From positions 85,939 to 149,938 of the forward strand of contig JACKHW010000010.1 in assembly GCA_020638795.1 (NCBI GenBank): 64,000 nucleotides of DNA, written 5' to 3'. Positions within the stretch are counted from its first letter, which is position 1; every line of letters starts with the position of its first letter. Below the pieces are notes generated by a model. The model searched no databases. It was not told the origin of the DNA and worked only from the letters and a program-made list of their open reading frames with translations. The stretch is from Planctomycetota bacterium. Its GTDB lineage: Bacteria > Planctomycetota > UBA1135 > GCA-002748355. A program made the position numbers and the translations under genes. Positions 63,136-64,000 of this stretch are shown here, piece after piece.

Positions 63136-64000
63136 TTACCAGAAGGACGGGATCGAGCCGACGACGTTGGTCAAGCGCAGGTGGAACGTCGGGCTCACTT
63201 CGATGCCTTGCGTGAAGAGTGGCACGCGCAACAAGTCCGGGTCCGTTCCGGTCGGGATCGTGAAGCTCGCGACGCCCTGTGTGTTCGTCGTCGTCGCGCG
63301 TGTGAACAAGACCGTTGCGAGGTCGACGTAGAGCGTGCCGAACTCGATCTCCACGGGATGGAGAGCGTGGGAGATCAACACGACGGCTGCGTGCTGCGGC
63401 TGCCCATGGAGATCGAGTCGTGCATTGGCGCCAAGTCGAAACGGAGCCGTGATCGTCAGGTACGGTGAATACGGTTCGCTTTCAAACCATACACTCGATG
63501 AGTCGTCGGTCGTGAATGTTGCGCTCACGGGTCGACCGTCTCCGCCGCTGACTGCGACTCCGCAAACAATGACTCGAGAGTTTTGTTCGCAATCAATGCC
63601 AGAGCCTCCCCATGCTTCCCACCACTTCCAATACGTGTTACGACCGCCGGGCCCGCCATAAATGGTATACTCCGGGCCACCACGAATCCGGACGGTGGAG
63701 TTCGAGACAAACAAGCCTGGCCCTCCCCACCCATAGCTCCAACCTGCGTCGAACCAAAAGAACGCGCCGCCCGCGCCGCCACGGACGGTAGTACCGGTAA
63801 TCTCGACGCGTTTGCAACTGCGAATCGACAGACCTGCACTACCGTACACCGACTGTCGACCATTCCTGCCTCGGCCGTCTTCTCCGAGAATCACACAGTC
63901 CTCAACTGACGCGAAAGCAGCGTTCGAGATGCTGAGTCCCGAGTAGCCGATCCCCGAGATGCTGAGGTCCTGCTTTTCGAACGAGCAGTCTCGTAGCGAG
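63136..64000 (-). CDS. Secreted beta-helix protein, paralogue of previous (5' end outside window)
   Basis: The frame is open to the right edge, so the N-terminus is missing; 287 residues are visible. It shows the same beta-helix repeats (SLRDCSFEKQDLSISGIGYS, ISNAAFASVEDCVILG, CKRVEITGTTVRGGAGG) and the same C-terminal domain (LTITAPFRLGANARLDLHGQ ... NVVGSIPSFW) as its neighbour. Base composition is lower in GC than in the first half of the window, suggesting an accessory region. Confidence 0.82.
   Translation of the reverse strand, partial: SLRDCSFEKQDLSISGIGYSGLSISNAAFASVEDCVILGEDGRGRNGRQSVYGSAGLSIRSCKRVEITGTTVRGGAGGAFFWFDAGWSYGWGGPGLFVSNSTVRIRGGPEYTIYGGPGGRNTYWKWWEAWGGSGIDCEQNSRVIVCGVAVSGGDGRPVSATFTTDDSSSVWFESEPYSPYLTITAPFRLGANARLDLHGQPQHAAVVLISHALHPVEIEFGTLYVDLATVLFTRATTTNTQGVASFTIPTGTDPDLLRVPLFTQGIEVSPTFHLRLTNVVGSIPSFW

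Overview
This is a GC-rich bacterial window, most likely from a member of the Planctomycetota. Four things point there: a transmembrane Ser/Thr kinase fused to a formylglycine-generating-enzyme-like domain, an ECF sigma factor with a membrane anchor and a large extracytoplasmic tail, a giant TPR/alpha-2-macroglobulin protein, and many unrelated secreted proteins of 300-600 residues with short signal peptides ending in A-x-A/Q. I assign the phylum by gene style only; there is no rRNA in the window, and I found no tRNA by eye.

Layout. 1-10 kb: a giant alpha-2-macroglobulin-like protein (cut by the left edge), a HEAT-repeat secreted protein and a LolA-like secreted protein. 10-25 kb: mostly core and housekeeping genes: comEC, coaD-ridA-membrane protein, a thioredoxin-like protein with an in-frame UGA at the first redox cysteine, a SlyD-type isomerase, a minus-strand run of secreted regulatory-domain protein, MFS transporter and pgi, then ycaQ and a TerB-trypsin fusion. 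25-33 kb: a tight three-gene operon with two BrxD-like P-loop ATPases, then a secreted beta-propeller gene, a 164-bp MITE-like inverted repeat and an Lhr/BrxHI-like helicase. This is a candidate defence-type module lacking the usual BREX methylase and phosphatase. 33-38 kb: a polysaccharide O-acetylation pair (MBOAT plus AlgJ/AlgX-like) whose MBOAT gene is split by an intact IS256-family element with a 9-bp target duplication. 38-53 kb: a thioesterase, several secreted proteins, a membrane-tethered ECF sigma fusion, a type IV pilin-like minor subunit cluster and the kinase-FGE fusion. 53-64 kb: a divergent C-family DNA polymerase whose last 1,017 bp are duplicated 3.8 kb downstream. Between the copies lie a galactose-oxidase-like gene, broken by a (CTCA)5 tract and an in-frame UGA, and a coupled FG-GAP protein. 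Two tandem beta-helix paralogues close the window.

The most interesting signals are: (1) a likely selenocysteine codon in a UGPC thioredoxin-like active site; (2) a copper-radical oxidase gene with a perfect Shine-Dalgarno and ATG that is one CTCA unit out of frame, which suggests a phase-variable switch; (3) the polymerase-gene duplication, whose 22 differences are all synonymous, as expected if DNA from a related strain integrated by a single crossover; (4) the IS256 insertion whose precise excision would restore an O-acetyltransferase; (5) the two-ATPase/helicase module. All calls come from reading the sequence by eye; no database search or folding program was run.
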